Counted from the first letter of the stretch, positions 12,888 to 24,514 are shown. The stretch is 64,000 nucleotides of DNA from Paragordius varius (GCA_964247055.1 OZ176056.1:8494001-8558000); one strand, 5' to 3'. Notes: generated by a model not told the origin, from the sequence alone. Program-made: numbers and translations.

Positions 12888-12893
12888 AATAAA
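12888..12893 (+). terminator. Candidate poly(A) signal of CNOT2
   Basis: An AATAAA hexamer lies about 200 bases after the CNOT2 stop and just before an unrelated exon-like segment. AATAAA is common by chance in DNA this AT-rich, so this is only a candidate. Confidence 0.3.
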
Positions 12894-12933
12894 TTTTCAT
12901 ATTTTATAAATATTATTTCTTTAACCTAAATAG

Positions 12934-13068
12934 GATGTTATAGAGCGACAAGTTTCAATTTATCTAGCAAATAATCAATCAGACAAAGCGCTAATCCATT
13001 TTATTCTTATGATTAGATGGCGAATTTTTCACCAAGATCTAATAAAATCAAAATCAATAATACACAGG
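12934..13068 (+). CDS. Isolated exon, possibly ESCRT-III (VPS20/CHMP6-like)
   Basis: This is a 135-nt segment open over 45 codons, with AG before it (CTAAATAG) and GTGAG after it, phase 0 at both ends. The peptide includes IERQVSIYLANNQSDKALIH and IFHQDLIKSKSIIHR. The order Ile-Glu-(R), Leu-Ala, Asp-Lys-Ala-Leu and a basic helix ending near Asp-Leu resembles the second helix of CHMP6/VPS20, but the match is weak. I found no flanking exons, so it may be a remnant or chance. It lies about 245 bp after the CNOT2 stop. Confidence 0.3.
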
Positions 13069-13328
13069 GTGAGAAAAAACCTTAGAAACACTGAATATAA
13101 TCACAAATTTCTTTTAAACTAATAAAATAGCTAATGGAAAAGAATGCTTACAACGCGCCTAATATAAAAACAGGAGAGTTTAAATAACCACCACCAACCC
13201 CTACCATAAATAAATAAATTAATGTAAACTTTTTAATGTGACCACACACACAGACACCACCCATTATTATATACTATGCACACCACTCAACGAATTACCA
13301 CAACCCTATATTCATATTTTATATATTT

Positions 13329-13380
<52 letters not shown>

Positions 13381-14149
13381 ACCCTTATCCGGCCGGTATT
13401 AACAAAAATAATATTATCATCAGAAATTAGTTTTTTCCCTGTGTATCCCCCCCTTGCTCTCGACCCAGTACGAAAATGCTGAGGTAAAAGTAACTGTAGC
13501 ACATTATCTTAAATGGTATGTTAGTATGTGGCAGTAAACAATTTTGGAATAGTTTGTTTTTTTCATTTTACAACTAAAGAAATTTTATTTTTTTTGTCAT
13601 TACATCATAAATAAATAGTTTGGTGTGTGCGTTTTTGATGCTTTTCACACATTTTTTATGATTTTTAATTTTATTTTTTTGCCTGTTGTTTGGAACTGCC
13701 TTGATTAGGCAAGCTTTTTCCCCCATTTATTTTTTTGATTTTTTAAAAATAAAATTTTCTGGATTCACTAAGTTTTATGTTAATTTTAACAAAGCTTTAC
13801 CCAACAATAACAAACTCCCTAGATATATATGATATATATGTAAACTATATATAATTTTAATTTCGACTCACCCCCCCCCCACACCCACCCTCCTCTTTTC
13901 CTAATATTTAACATATTACATTTATTTGAATAACTATATAAATATTATAATTATTATATATATATATATATATCAACCTAAATTTCCAAACAGATGAACA
14001 CACAACAAATAAATTGTATAATTGTTAATTCCTAAGTCCAAAAAATAATGTAGGATAATTAGAGGTATGTGATCAACTCCTTTTAGACAGGTATTATATT
14101 TCCTTTTTTAATGATTATTCTGATCATTTCCAAAATATAAGATTATTTT
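13069..14149. other. Intergenic AT-rich sequence
   Basis: It contains a (TA)n microsatellite at about 13335-13378, a C-rich run near 13870 and another (TA)n run near 13958. I see no gene. Confidence 0.5.
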
Positions 14150-14323
14150 TTCAGTATTATATTAATTTTAAAGGAATTTTCATTTTTCAAAAATTTTAGG
14201 TAATTTTTAATATCAAAAAAACACAATTTATTTTAGGGTGAATTTGAATAGTTCAAGGGTGAATTTGAATCGTTCAAGGGTGAATTTGAATTGTTTAAGG
14301 GTGAATTTGAACTGCAAATGGTA
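14150..14323. mobile_element. Family M1 element, right half
   Basis: Part of the core is followed by four 21-nt units (about 14237-14305) and the end ACTGCAAATGGTA. The left half is missing. Confidence 0.6.
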
Positions 14324-14324
14324 T

Positions 14325-14430
14325 ATATATATAAAATCTAATAAAATATTTGTTAATGCCCATAGATTTTGCGAATGTAGCCCGTCGGATTTTTTGACCC
14401 GAAAATTCGGCCTGTAAAGCCGATTGTGTC
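14325..14430. mobile_element. Fragment related to the hAT-like element ends at 24.7 and 47.6 kb
   Basis: The stretch ATCTAATAAAATATTTGTTA followed by ATGCCCATAGATTTTG and GTAGCCCGTCGGATTTTTTG matches sequence near 24708 and 47570. GCCCG-rich ends of this kind are typical of hAT elements. Confidence 0.35.
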
Positions 14431-14459
14431 AAACACCTTTGCTCTAAATAAATAAACCT

Positions 14460-14756
14460 TTACAATTTACTTAAAAAATATTCGAATTTTTCGGATATAT
14501 TATAAAAGGAATTTCGGAATTCCTGATTCCAATCTTGTATGACATGACGTGCGGTGGCCACTTAAATATCAGGTAAGCCGCCTTTCTTGAGTTTTTCCAT
14601 TCTTTTAGCTAAGGTTGCTAGAAATGCGTTGCAAACGTCATTTTTTTCTTGATTTTCAGTACTTAAGGTATTCACATTCGTATTATCTAAATCCATATCG
14701 ACTCCAGATAAACCAGTTTGATATGGTTCATTGTTGAGTTTATACTTCTTTTCAAG
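14460..14756 (-). pseudogene. GNL3/NUG1-like GTPase, last exon, with in-frame TAA
   Basis: Nucleostemin/NUG1 proteins are circularly permuted nucleolar GTPases that act in 60S ribosome assembly. After an AG acceptor at 14757-14758 the exon reads LEKKYKL, an acidic Asn-rich linker, then NAFLATLAKRMEKLKKGGLPDI. This resembles the conserved FLAxLAxRxGKLKKGGxPD stretch of the family. A TAA follows at 14562-14564, yet the same frame continues with VATARHVIQDWNQEF, which fits the family's AAKxVLxDWN motif, up to a second TAA at 14460-14462. The TAA stands where the family usually has an acidic residue, so the gene looks recently broken, unless the base is a polymorphism or an error. The GTPase motifs themselves are not visible in the window. 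Confidence 0.55.
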
Positions 14757-14983
14757 CTAATAAAACCAAAGTTATATGTATAAATAGAATTTAAAAAAAA
14801 ATTTAATAAAGGCATTTAGGAAAAAAACTTTTAATATGTAAATCAAATGTTAAAAATGTTTTATATCACGTAAATTAAACTGTTGAATTATTATAATAAT
14901 TTTAAATTAAATATACATTGCTTTGAATTTTAACTTTTACACAAACTTAATATATTTAATATCTTAGCATTTTACTTTATGTA

Positions 14984-15268
14984 CAGTAAAAATTGTAATT
15001 ATACGAACAATACCTAAAAAATATAAAGACTATTTTTTTTAACAACCACATACTTTTTGAAACCATTATTTTTCTTATATAAATTTTTAATTACAATTGT
15101 AAAATATACAATTGATTATGCCAATATACATCTTTATTTTCTACTTTATAATTTTAAAGAATGATTTTTATTTAAAAAATCGAGATCCAAAAAGTATTGG
15201 TTGTCTTTTAAAAAATAACATTTGCCTTATTTTTTTACGTTTCGTACGTATAATTTCAATTTATACTG
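14984..15268. mobile_element. Family M3 Tc1/mariner-like MITE, best copy
   Basis: The left end is CAGTAAAAATTGTAATTATA and the right end reads ATAATTTCAATTTATACTG. Both are flanked by TA (14982-14983 and 15269-15270), as expected for a Tc1/mariner target. Inside, CCACATACTTTTTGAAACC faces AAAAAGTATTGGTTGTC. It sits in the intron between the two GNL3-like exons and carries no coding sequence. Confidence 0.7.
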
Positions 15269-15392
15269 TAAGTTTAAATTAGGCAAAACACTACAACATA
15301 AGGTCTGCATAAATTACATCGTTTACAAAAAAATTTATTATAAAAATTAATATTATAAAATTAAAATTATTGCGAGTATATTAGATTTATAC

Positions 15393-15445
15393 TGGAGCTA
15401 TCCCGCCACATTTAGCAATAATCTGTATAATAGGATCTTCTATGT
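15393..15445 (-). pseudogene. GNL3/NUG1-like GTPase, penultimate exon
   Basis: A 53-nt segment bounded by AG and GT (donor GTATAA) reads IEDPIIQIIAKCGGIAP and ends in phase 0. This joins in phase with the exon at 14756. The spacing of Asp-Pro, Ile, Cys and the following Tyr-Lys-Leu matches the short region after the G3 motif in GNL3-type GTPases. Upstream exons are not found; hAT copies lie beyond 16.2 kb. Confidence 0.45.
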
Positions 15446-16215
15446 CTTCGATTTAATTGAGTATATATTTGAGTTAAATAAAAAAAATTTAAAAAAAGAT
15501 ATAAAATTTGATATTTTTCATAAACTGTGAAAACTTTTTTTAAATAATTGTTTTGTACAATATTAATAATTTTATGTTAACCGATAAAATCGTTAACAAA
15601 TTATTATTACTAGTTTAGATATTTGTGTTATGCTTGATTTATACATTTTTGAGACATATTAAAATAAAAGCTTTATTAATATAATTGGATATCTAATAAG
15701 ATATCCATTTTCTGTCACTATAAATTAAAAATTTTTTTGCGTAAATGAGCCGCAGGCGCCCTAAGAGTGCTTTATAATTGCCTATGACCATATTGATACT
15801 TAAATTATTTTTTTATTAATGTTGAATTTTTTAAATACACATAAACGAATTTTCGCTCGTTTTAATATTAATTAATTTTCTTTAGATTTAATTGTAATTG
15901 TTATTTTTTACCCAATTCGAAATGTAGAAAAATTTCCCTACATTAAAATGATTTCAAAATTTTGGCTCACGTTGTTTCTGTTTCTGTATTCTATTTTCTT
16001 TTCTATTTTGAAATTTTATTGCATTTTTTTGTAATTAAGCAATTTACCCAAAGCATATACATATTCCCATAAAATATTTTTTAAATCAATCATTAATTTT
16101 CGACCATTTTTTTTATGGATAATTCAAATTTATATTCCTATTTTTTGGAAAAAAACACTTAATATTTTAAAATAAATTTAAAGTTAACATCTAATGTAAA
16201 AAAACGTTAATTATC
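15446..16215. other. AT-rich sequence without recognisable gene
   Basis: A short GC-richer patch at 15740-15800 stands out but has no clear open frame or copy elsewhere in the window. Confidence 0.4.
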
Positions 16216-16217
16216 CG

Positions 16218-18060
16218 ATGAAAATCGCTCCTTTTAAAAAGAGACTGGGAAGAAAAATTCTTTGTTGTTTTAAATTATAATAAAGTTACCTGCCTTATAT
16301 GTAAGGACAACATAATTAAAAAAAATACAACTCATAAATTAACAGAATGCGTAGCAAAATACAAAAAGATTACAGAATTATACCTGAAAGAAAAATCTAT
16401 TATCTCCATGGCTTACCCCAGGAAAAAGCTTTAACATTAGCTTCGTATGAAATTTGCCATTTTTAGGAAAAAATGTAAAGCCATTCCCAACTAATGAAAG
16501 AATGACTAATAAATGGTTGCACTTTTTTATTTGATAAATTCCATAATAAAGATCAAATCATGAGGCAAATTAAAAAACTTACTCTGATTCAATCGATGCA
16601 TTGAAGATATGTCTAAATATATTTTTAACAAAACATTATTAGCTCTGAAAAACTGCAAATATTTTAATATAGCTATTGATTCCAGCACTGATATTAGTTC
16701 AACACCTCAATGTGCGCTATTCGTGCGATTTAGCAATGACAACATAATCAACGAGGAATATTTAAAATTTTTACCAATGAATAATACCACCAAAGGAAGT
16801 TTTCACGTAGTACTTTTTTCGATAATAATGGATCTATGAAAAAATTGATTTCGATCTGCACAGATAGCTGTCCCTCAATGATTGGAATAAACAAACGATT
16901 TATTCTTCTTTTGAAAAACAAATAATTTGCAAAATAATTTATTCTTTCACTGCGTTATTCACCAGCAAAACTTGGTTAAGGTTGTGTATATAGTTAACCA
17001 CAACCGTGTCAGAGAGTTCAACCGCCGTAAATTCGAAAACCTTTTGAAAGATATCACAGTGATTTTGATGATATTCTTCTGTACACCGCTGTGAGATGGC
17101 AAGCCTTAGCAAAGTATTAAAAAGATTTTCTGTTTTAAGACATGAAATTCTATTATTTTTAAAAGATAACAGAAGGTTTGACGAGGAAATTAACAGTGAC
17201 AAATGGTCGGTTTTATTAGACCATTGCGACATTACTTATAAACTTAGTATTTTTAATACAAGTTCAAGGGAGCAAAATAATAACCCAATTTGCTAATCAT
17301 ATATTTGCTTATGAAGAAAAACTAAAATATATATACATGATTTTATAAATAAAACACTCCTATATTTTCCAACACTTAAAAGGATGAAGAAAATATGAAA
17401 ACCACGGAGATTAATTTAATAATAGGCAATCATTTAGCATTTTTTCTAATGAAATGAAATTCAGATTTTCTAAGAAATAATAAAAATTGCTTAAAACTCG
17501 TTGAAAATACATGGCATATAAATATATCCAATATTAAGCAATTGAGCATTTCGGTTTTGATCAGGCTTGAAGAATTTGTGGATTTTAAATGATTCCAATT
17601 TAAGGTATTCAAGGAGAATCGTAGGGAAGAAAGATATGTAGACTTTTGGCAAGCTGTGCCAAATAAATATGAAAATATAAAAAATGTGGCCAAGTTATCC
17701 TAACTGTTTTTCCCTCAACTTACACGTGTGAGAGAGCATATTCAAAAAGTATGTGAATACATACAGAAAACGCTTAACCGATGATCATATGGACGACTTT
17801 GTAGAATTGGCCTGAGAGGCGAACCAAATTTGTCAAAAATTATTGGTTAACCAGAGAACTGTTTTTATCAAAATATTTTAATTTAACTAAATGGTGCATA
17901 TCGACTTTTTAGCTGGATTTACATGCGATCCGCAAAAACCATTATGCTGATTAGTATAAATAAGTGCATATGTGTCAAATAGCTATGGAATATTTGCCAT
18001 TATAAGGTTAATGACCCTCGAAAAAAAATATATTTTATTTGGCTCGTCAAATTTTTTTAG
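16218..18060 (+). pseudogene. hAT transposase (ZBED/SCAND-like), broken copy
   Basis: Fragments in several frames follow the order of a hAT transposase. First is a BED-type finger (VTCLICKDN... near 16285). Next come NCKYFNIAIDSSTDISSTPQ at about 16653, CTDSCPSMIG near 16860, IHQ and NLVKVVYIVN near 16960, and KVLKRFSVLRHEILLFLKDN at about 17111. The C-terminal dimerisation part is CERAYSKSM and LTDDHMDDFVELA near 17720-17810. There are several frameshifts and stops. A GC-richer tail (TTGGCTCGTCAAATTTTTTT, near 18040) looks like the subterminal part of the element. A non-functional DNA transposon. Confidence 0.8.
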
Positions 18061-18329
18061 TGAGTAGTATATAACTAAGGTGATCAGATTTTTTGAAGGA
18101 AAAAGTGGGACGAATCTGAGAAGGGGGGGCTCATTGGGGGGTACAACCAAAAATTTTTATAAAAATTTATTGTAATATTTATTTATTTTTAATACAAATA
18201 CATTATAAATATAAAAAAATTTGTAACTAAACCTAACAGGTTGTTTGAACCTTATTCAATAAATTTACATGTGCACGAACAAAGGGTGAAGCGATTGCAA
18301 TATTCTAGAAAAAAATAATAAAGATGAAA

Positions 18330-19310
18330 TCATCACAAAGTGCGCTGGGTGATGCAAGAAGCGGTACAAAAAATATTTTTAACAATTTAGCGAATAATCT
18401 TAATCAAAACATTATTGGCAGATACACAACGCTATTCAAACAGCTAGCGACACAGGTTGACAGCAAGTCTCTGATAAGGTTGGCAAGCTGTTGGAAGTGG
18501 GAACGCACGCCGTTGGATGGGGGCCAGTGATAGTGTGCACAGGCCAACTAACTCCTAGTACGGTGCCCACCGTATAGAGGTTTTCAAGAAAGAAAAGGCT
18601 CTAGGAACTAGCAATCCCTTAGTATGGGCACAACTGCTTTCTCCTTTTGGAGTGACTATAGTTCCTATATGGAACTGAAAGGACCGCTGCGTTTAAAGCG
18701 GGACCTGTCAGGAAATTTAACCCTGGACGTGGAAAATATAGATGTTAAAATGCTTGGATATTGTAGAACTGTTGGTTAGCTCTTTTGCAAGCGATAATAT
18801 TTATAAAAATGTCTCCTAGAATCCTATTTTTTATCACAGGACAAAGGTCAAAATTACAAGTCAAAAAAGTTTAGAAAATAATTTTATACCATTACCTAAT
18901 CGCAATATTATAAAGCATACAGAAAAACAAGGCTCAATGAATAGCCAGAATATAAAAATATTTTATACAAACAGAAACGATTATTTGGAAGACAAGACAC
19001 GGTGCACAATGACACTTTTTTATGAAGTCTCATTATTAAATAAATATATTGAATGAAAACTTATATTATGGACAACAGAAAAAAATACGTAGGATAGAAA
19101 GGGATAATTTGTAAACAAAATATGTTCCATACAATAATATTTTAATTGTAGAATTTGCATTATCTTTACCTGAACCACTGCTATCGCGTTTTTCCACAGT
19201 AAATTAAGTAAGGACACGGAATCAAATTTAATTGTTGAATAAAAGCCATTTTATGTGTTCAAATATAATTTGACAAATTATGAAGACTTATAAAATATTT
19301 TAAGTAATTT
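18330..19310 (+). pseudogene. hAT transposase fragment, + strand copy of the element at 19.4-21.2 kb
   Basis: Pieces match the neighbouring - strand transposase in order: ARSGTKNIFNNLANNLNQN (about 18352), IHNAIQTASD (about 18422), NLTLDVENIDVKMLGYCRT (about 18717), IFYTNRNDYLED (about 18957) and VSLLNKYIE then NEKLILWTTEKNT (about 19025-19090). It is heavily decayed. It is interrupted at about 18452-18714 by a GC-rich insert. Confidence 0.7.
18452..18714. other. GC-rich 260-bp insert of unknown origin inside the hAT fragment
   Basis: It is much richer in G+C than anything nearby. It splits the hAT reading between IHNAIQTASD and LDVENI, so it was inserted after the transposon. No inverted ends, poly(A) tail or tRNA-like box is obvious, and no second copy lies in the window. 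It could be a SINE, a LINE piece or foreign DNA. Confidence 0.4.
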
Positions 19311-19356
19311 TGGTTATTTTTTAACATAAAAACTTTATGAATATAAGAAAATATTT

Positions 19357-21196
19357 TATTCTTTGGTATATGAGTGAATGCGTTTAAGCAGATTGTCATC
19401 ATTTTTTAAAATATTGCAGAAGTCTTCACAAGAACTTGTCAAATTACAGATAAAACGGCCTTTAAAGTTTCAATATTTAAATTTTATTTTTATGTCCACA
19501 CCTGATTTACTGTGGAAAAAACGCGCTCAGTAGCAGCGTTGGTTCCAAGTAAAGATAGTGCGTATTCCACAATTTTTAAAATATTATTGTATGTAATATA
19601 GTTGGCTTCAAAATGATGAAATATTTCCAACCATTTCTTTTCTACTGTATATTTTTCTTTTGTCCATAATTTAAGTTTTTCATTATTAATATATCTTTTA
19701 ACTAATGATACTTTAGAAAAAAGATCATTTTCTGAAAGATTACTTTTTGAGAATTTTTGGGAGCAGATATAATCAAATGATTTTTGAACATCGCACCAAT
19801 TAAATTCTGATTTTAATGTTATCCAATGAAAATGATCAATTTCATTGAATTGCGTCGTCCAGTCTTCCAAATAACCTTTACAGTTTGTATAAAACATTTT
19901 TATGTGGTACAGGATATCTTGGCGATTTATTAAGCCTTGTTTTTCTAAATTATTTATTATATTGCGGATGGTTAATGTTATAAAATTATTTTTTAACCGT
20001 TCTTGACATTGGAATTTTAGGTTACTAACTTCATTGGCTACTTCGATTGCCGAAATTTTGTCACCTTCTATAAATTTAATAACATTTTGAAAGAGAGAAG
20101 CTTGATTATGTAAGAATTCTAACCATATTTTTAAAGAATCACCTAAAAAACTTTATTAAAGTTGTAGGCCATTTGTCCTGTGATAAAAAAAAGATTGTAA
20201 AGGATCATACATTTTTAAAATTCTTTGGATAGCTGGCATAAAAGCTAACCAACGAGTTTTACGATATCCAAGCATTTTTTGATATTGAACTTCTGCATTT
20301 TCACAGAATTCTTTAAGCGTTTCAACACGTACCGCGTATATATAAAAATAGGAATATATTTCAACTACATTTTCCACATCTAGGGGTAACAAATCAGCAG
20401 CTGTTTGAATAGCGTTGTGTATTATATGCGCTGCACACCCAACGCCAATAATGTTTTGATTAAGATTATCTGTTAATTTATAAAAAATATTTTTTGTTCC
20501 CCTCCTTGCTTTTCCACCAAAGTTCGTATTGGTGTTGTCAGCACAATATGCGATAATTTTCTCTTTCAAATTATTTTTTTCTAGAATATGCATTATTGAA
20601 GTAAATATTATTTCGGAATTTTCACGGGAAATTAAATCTAAAATTTTAATTTTTACTTCGGTTTCTGAATTAAAATATCTTATCAAAGTGGGAAATAATA
20701 TTGTTTCATGGTGATTTGATGCATCAGATTATAAGGATAAGAAATTAATTTTTAGCAAATCTTTCTGTATTTCAGAAAATGCATGTGGCGAAAGGACATT
20801 GCACACATGGCTTCAGCCTTTGTACGGGAACATGTAAATTTTTTTTGGAATAACGTGCGAATAACCTGTGAGGTACAGTGCATAGATCTAAAGGAATGAT
20901 TGATTAACGGCGTGAAAAGATAACACGCCCTCAGCTAGTGCCAAATTCTTTTCTTCCTCTTCAAAAGCGGTTTTTCGAAAAAAACGCTCATTTTGTAATG
21001 ATGCCGCCATATCTAAACATTTTTTATGTTTCTGTGTTTCCATATGCTTTGTAATATCATGCTTGCCGCCATGTGCTAGGGTAAATTCCCCCTCGCATAT
21101 AAGACATTTAACAGATGATTCATTTTTCGTTTTTTTAATAAAAGGAAAATCTTTCATCAATTCATCGTTGAATTTACAACCTCTTTTTGTGCTCAT
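19357..21196 (-). pseudogene. hAT transposase with BED/TTF-type zinc finger, broken copy
   Basis: It starts with MSTKRGCKFNDELMKDFPFI, then a CxxC...HxxxxH finger (VKCLICEG ... KHMETQKHKK). CTSQVIRTLF and KFTCSRTKAEA follow near 20830-20880. The catalytic region has AYCADNTNTNFGGKARRGTK, GVGCAAHIIHNAIQTAADLL, VRVETLKEFCENAEVQYQKM and LGYRKTRWLAF. The C-terminal dimerisation region has LSLLGTNAATERVFSTVNQV and ends NLLKRIHSYTKE. Total length is near the usual 570-600 aa, but frame changes at about 20.1-20.2 kb and 20.7-20.9 kb break it. It faces the + strand copy at 18.3-19.3 kb. Confidence 0.85.
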
Positions 21197-21206
21197 ATTT
21201 ATAAAC

Positions 21207-21473
21207 TACTATTAGTATAATAAATATTATATTACCGTAATTTTCCGAAATAAACGTGTAAGGTACCGATTTGTGGTATCAATTTGTCTTTTAAGCTACC
21301 GATTTGTGGTATTAATTTGGCTTTTTAATAATGTTGGCACGTAAAAAAACTAAAATATTAGTATAATAAATATTATATTACCTTAATTTTCTGGAATAAA
21401 CGTGTAATGTACCGATTTGTGGTATCAATTTGTCTTTTAATCTAGAGTATTGTGGTATTAACTTGGCTTTTTG
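21207..21473. repeat. Two tandem copies of a ~140-bp subterminal hAT repeat
   Basis: The run TTAGTATAATAAATATTATA, TTACC, AATTTTC, AATAAACGTGTAA, TACCGATTTGTGGTATCAAT and TTGTCTTTTAA occurs at about 21210 and again at about 21356. It lies directly upstream of the transposase start and is probably the 5' noncoding part of the element. Confidence 0.65.
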
Positions 21474-21509
21474 ATAATAATGACAGTAGTAGTAGGAAGG
21501 AAAGTGTAT

Positions 21510-23459
21510 AATCATATGTGAATTCGAAAAATTCAACAATCTAACTTAAATCCCGCACAGAAACTTGATGCAATAAAAACCTTCTTCTACCCTACCCTAA
21601 CCCACATGCTCAGGCATAAATAACTAAATTATAATATTAGTAACTCAATCGATTATTAAAGCAGTAAACAAATCCTCGCAATCCTGAAAAGTGCGGCCAA
21701 TAGTTACTTATTTGGTTCACGTAGCAAGGGATTAGGGCTTCCTTTAACGAAGGATGATATGAACATCTTCCGGATCGACTCGGCGGTTAAATTACTAACC
21801 AGCAACGACGAAGTGGTCCGGAACACCGCTTTCCTTGAACTAAGTAAAACCGTAGGTAGGAGATTCACACTGTCACCTAACGAGCTAGCTTCCTTTCTAT
21901 CGGGGACACACCTGACTCCATCAACAGAAACAATGGGTTTGACAACGTTTGGACTAAAGCCCGAATGGCTTCCAAAAGCCTCAAGGTCAGTCGGTCACTC
22001 GACCCAACGTTCTCAGTGGCATTTAACAACATTACAATCGATATAAACAATCGACACAATCTAGTATCTCCCCTGCGCAAGTGGAAAAAGACATCACGTC
22101 GACCGTGATCTCGAACACACCGCCTCGCAAGGAAAGGTAATGCAGTGTGTTGCACAACACAAAGCATCACATTTCTTCCTATACAACCTAAGATACAGGA
22201 ACTGGAAGTTCATACACAAGCAAGGCTTATCCTCCTACCCACAAAGAAGCCAAAGGTTTGCCAATTCGTAGGATCGCAACTGCTGGAGATGCAACGAGCC
22301 CAACGAATCCACAGGCCACAGGCCATATTGGGTTCTGCGCCAACAGCAGTCAATTAATTAACTTGCGACATCATAATATAGTGGGTCACATAAAACAAAA
22401 CCTCCCATTCAATGCACGACTAATATCCGAAAATCAAGCGTTGGACTCGTCAGGATAACGACCCGATCTCGTGGTGGCGCAACAAGTGCCTTATCATCGA
22501 TCCAACTGTCACCCACGAGAACGGGCCCAACGCCCTAGATGAAGCACATAATATTAAGATAGAGAAGTATCGTCACCTCACAGACTCACTTTCCGGCCAA
22601 TTTACGAGGTTTATATCATCCCAATCGTCGTGGGCGCACTTGGATCATGGCACTCCAAAAACGAGAGATTATTCGAAAAACATTAATATGAAAAATAAGG
22701 CTGAGATGAGAAAGGATATAGTCATCGACACCATCAAATTTTCCTGATATATTCTTTGAATTTACCAGTGGTAGAAACTATATCCCCTCCTTCCCGGAAA
22801 CATCCACGTCCAACCTCATCCCACAGTCCCACTGCTCATCCGTAACACAATAAGGCTCAATTTGTATCAATATATCGATTCTGTCCATATGATCACCTAT
22901 TTATATTCTTTTTAGCATGTTTTTTATATTCCTTATATTTTTATTTTTATCAAAATAAATACACAAATCAAATTAAATACCTAAATAGATAGAATATGAA
23001 AAGTTAAAAGTTAAATATATTGTTCTGCTTTCGAAAAATATTTTATGTTATAGTTTTAGGTTTTGTCATGTATATTTTCAATCTTTACAGTAAATAGGGT
23101 TAGAAATATAGAGCTAAAAATTCCTTTGTGCAATATATTAGGAACATCCCCAGAGATTAACATGAATATATTGAATATTACTCTAATGGTATTTTAAAGA
23201 ATGCCTTATCCCATAGCAATCTTCAAAATAAAAATGACGCCATCTTATCATCTATAAACCCCGGGGAGAACAGTAACAAACGCAAAAGATAAAAAGATCC
23301 AAGTGACCCTATTGGTGACATTTTAAGCGCATGAATTACTAATTGCAAAAATATTAAGGATTAAACATTCTCGGCTAAACCGCTTTAAACTAATCTTATC
23401 AAATAACAAAGAATTAACATTTAAAATCAAACAGAAGTAGGTTGGCGATGAATTACTAC
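21510..23459 (+). mobile_element. R2-superfamily LINE, 5'-truncated copy with endonuclease domain
   Basis: A non-LTR retrotransposon 3' half. The region after the reverse transcriptase catalytic domain reads NPAQKLDAIKTFFYPTLTHM, then LKSAANSYLFGSRSKGLGLP, FRIDSAVKLLTSNDEVVRNT and AFLELSKTVGRR. A zinc-knuckle-like part (CRNCWRCNEP ... FCANSS ... RHHNIVGHI) follows. Then comes a restriction-like endonuclease core with RPDLV, CLIIDPTVTHENG, a Lys and Tyr (KIEKYRHL) and GALGSWHSKNERLFE. This order (CCHC-like knuckle, then PD...D...K) is that of R2, R4 and NeSL elements. Stops and frameshifts make it inactive. The 3' UTR runs to 23459, where it meets satellite array 1 abruptly. Confidence 0.8.
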
Positions 23460-24300
23460 ATTTAACAGATTATTAGCAAATTTTAAAACTTTAACCGATT
23501 TTTAGCAAACTTTAACCGAAATTTTAAGAAAACTTTAACCGATTTTTAGCAAATTTCAAGGGCACTTTAACCGATTTTTAGCAAATTTTAAGAAAACTTT
23601 AACCGATTTTTAGCAAATTTTAAGAGAACTTTAACCGATTTTCAGAAAATTTTAAGGTAACTTTAACAGATTATTAGCAAATTTCAAGGGCACTTTAACC
23701 GATTTTTAGCAAATTTTAAGGAAACTTTAACCGATTTTTAGCAAATTTTAAGGAAACTTTAACCGATTTTTAGCCTATTATAAGAGAACTTTAACCGATT
23801 TTTAGCAAATTTTAAGGAAACTTTAACCGATTATTAGCAAATTTTAAGGAAACTTTAACCGATTTTTAGCAAACTTTAACCGAAATTTTAAGAAAAACTT
23901 TAACCGATTTTTAGCAAATTTTAAGGAAACTTTAACCGATTTTTAGAAAATTTTAAAACTTTAACCGATTTTTAGCAAACTTTAACCGAAATTTTAAGAA
24001 TACTTTAACCGATTTTTAGCAAATTTTAAGGAAACTTTAACCGATTTTTAGCCTATTATAAGGAAACTTTAACCGATTTTTAGCAAATTTGAGGAGAACT
24101 TTAACCGATTTTCAGAAAATTTTAAGGTAAGTTTAACAGATTATTAGCAAATTTTAAAACTTTAACCGAATTTTAAAAAATTTTAAAACTTTAACCGATT
24201 TTTAGGCCAATTAGTAAAAAACTTTAACGCATTTTTAGCATATTTTAACCGATTTTTTTAAGGTAACTTTAACCGATTTTTAAATTGATTTTTAACTAAT
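23460..24300. repeat. Satellite array 1 (about 31-nt TTTAACCGAT monomer)
   Basis: Tandem units of the form CTTTAACCGATTTTTAGCAA followed by ATTTTAAGGAAA, with length variants (for example AAACTTTAACCGAAATTTTAAG). It begins exactly where the LINE 3' UTR homology stops and ends in a degenerate tail shared with array 2. Confidence 0.95.
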
Positions 24301-24514
24301 TTCTCACTTTTTTAACAAACTTTAAATAATTTTAAATAATTTTAGTGTATTTTTAAGAAACTTTAAAACCATTTTTTTACTTTTTTTGAACCACCTTAAG
24401 TCATTTTATGTAAGAAAAAATAGAAGACACGAAAAGAAGGCGTGATATCAATTATACGCCCGAAAACCCAAAACCAATTTGTTGTACATAATTTATATAC
24501 TAGGAATTTTTTAA

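Noticed and set aside
13287-13502. Open frames across the (TA)n run at 13.3 kb
   Set aside because: They consist largely of Tyr-Ile repeats from the microsatellite.
14562-14564. Reassigned genetic code with TAA as sense
   Set aside because: CNOT2 has no in-frame TAA or TGA over 675 codons, so the stops in the GNL3-like and MCM2 remnants are better read as decay or error.
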